From Actinomycetes bacterium (GTDB lineage Bacteria > Actinomycetota > Actinomycetes > Propionibacteriales > Propionibacteriaceae): a stretch of 7,299 nt of DNA. The translations under genes were made by a program, and so were the position numbers. The DNA lies in contig JAEYNS010000052.1 in NCBI GenBank assembly GCA_023412435.1, forward strand, positions 1-7,299, given 5' to 3'. Under the pieces are notes generated by a model that was not told where the DNA came from, ran no database searches, and saw only the letters and a list, made by a program, of their open reading frames with translations. Shown here in pieces: positions 6,695 through 7,299 of this stretch (the first letter of the stretch is position 1; the number at the start of each line of letters is the position of its first letter).

Positions 6695-7299
6695 CAGCCG
6701 TGCTCCCTCGTCGCGGGCACCGTCGGGACGGTGTTCGGATACTCGGGCGCGAGAACCTCGCCGACCTGGCCTGCGGCCTTCAACTCGTTGAGGTGGGCCA
6801 GGTATTCGTCCTCGCTGACCACGTGGACGTTGAACAGCATCGCCGCGTGGTAGGTGCCGCACAGCTCGGCGCACCGTCCGGTGAAGGTGCCCAGCTTGGT
6901 GGGCGTGACGTCGAACGAGTTCGGGTGGCCGGGGATGACGTCCAGCTTGAAGTAGAAGTCGGGGATCCAGAAGGAGTGGATCACGTCAGCCGAGGCCAGG
7001 TTGAACCGGACGGACCTGTCGACCGGCAGGTACAGGTCGGGCAACTGATCCATGGTGCCCTTGGTGTGGACGACCGCGCCGACTGCAGGGTTCTGCTCCT
7101 CCATGTAGCTGAAGGTCCACGACCACTTCTGGCCGATCACGTTGACGGTGTGGTCGGGCGCGTCCTCCTTGGCGAGCACGCCGTTCTGGGCCTGCACCGT
7201 GTAGAAGAACAGCACCCCCACGATCAGGAACGGGACCAGGGTGTAGAGCAGCTCCATCGGCAGGTTGTAGCGCGATTGCCGCGGAATGTGGTCGGCGGC
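6694..7299 (-). CDS. ctaC: Cytochrome c oxidase subunit II (5' end outside window)
   Basis: The C-terminal 201 residues of the CuA-bearing subunit are visible. The frame is open to the right edge (reading ...R-Y-N-L-P before the Met at 7257), so that Met is internal. The signal peptide and first membrane helix lie outside. The second helix ([17 protein letters not shown]) is followed by the extracytoplasmic cupredoxin domain: Q-K-W-S-W aromatic strand, the first CuA His in V-I-H-S-F-W-I-P, and [12 protein letters not shown] (6838-6873). All CuA ligands (two Cys, backbone Glu, His, Met) are therefore present. The protein accepts electrons from cytochrome c, in actinobacteria usually the bc1-bound diheme QcrC, and passes them to heme a in CtaD. 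Its stop codon overlaps the ctaD start by one base, so the two are co-translated. Nothing in the visible part looks degraded. Confidence 0.96.
   Translation of the reverse strand, partial: AADHIPRQSRYNLPMELLYTLVPFLIVGVLFFYTVQAQNGVLAKEDAPDHTVNVIGQKWSWTFSYMEEQNPAVGAVVHTKGTMDQLPDLYLPVDRSVRFNLASADVIHSFWIPDFYFKLDVIPGHPNSFDVTPTKLGTFTGRCAELCGTYHAAMLFNVHVVSEDEYLAHLNELKAAGQVGEVLAPEYPNTVPTVPATREHG

Noticed and set aside
5069..6853. Long open frame on the plus strand opposite ctaD (594 codons)
   Set aside because: Its translation is rich in Arg, Gly, Glu, Asp, His and Gln with no recognisable domain. It is the antisense shadow of strongly conserved ctaD in GC-rich DNA.
6695..6874. 60-residue N-terminal extension of CtaD from an upstream ATG
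   Set aside because: It lies inside conserved ctaC and is Arg-rich. The ATG at 6694 has its own ribosome binding site and gives the normal family N-terminus.

Overview
The window is GC-rich throughout, with GC-rich third codon positions. Its gene families point to an actinobacterium: a GuaB1-type IMPDH relative, a DUF222/HNH ('13E12 repeat') protein, and an actinobacterial ctaC-ctaD-ctaF cluster whose CtaD has the long soluble C-terminal tail seen in Streptomyces and Nocardioides-like organisms. I cannot name the genus.

Layout, left to right. (1) The 3' end of guaB1 (+), cut by the window edge. (2) A 201-bp convergent spacer with a 19-bp tandem repeat and two hairpins. (3) A DUF222-HNH endonuclease-like gene on the minus strand, with a near-consensus mycobacterial-type LexA box (SOS box) over its promoter. 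(4) A ~400-bp divergent intergenic region. (5) A plus-strand gene for a 693-aa secreted protein: signal peptide, leucine-rich repeats, and three ~90-residue Ig-like repeats. (6) A strong bidirectional hairpin terminator. (7) The minus-strand cytochrome c oxidase operon, transcribed right to left as ctaC (5' end outside the window), ctaD and ctaF, with start and stop codons overlapping at both junctions.

The two ends are housekeeping functions: purine salvage and interconversion, and the aa3-type terminal oxidase of aerobic respiration. The middle pair (DUF222-HNH and the LRR surface/secreted protein) looks like accessory content placed between core loci. CtaC carries the CuA site, CtaD carries heme a and the heme a3-CuB centre, and CtaF is the small actinobacterial subunit IV.

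The most striking observation is in CtaD. The near-invariant CuB-ligand histidine of the F-G-H-P-E-V-Y motif reads as proline (P260, codon CCT), while every other metal ligand and proton-channel residue I could check is intact. This is either a sequence or assembly error, an inactivating mutation, or a real and very unusual oxidase. I see no CRISPR array, transposase, tRNA or rRNA, and no clear multi-gene novel defence system.
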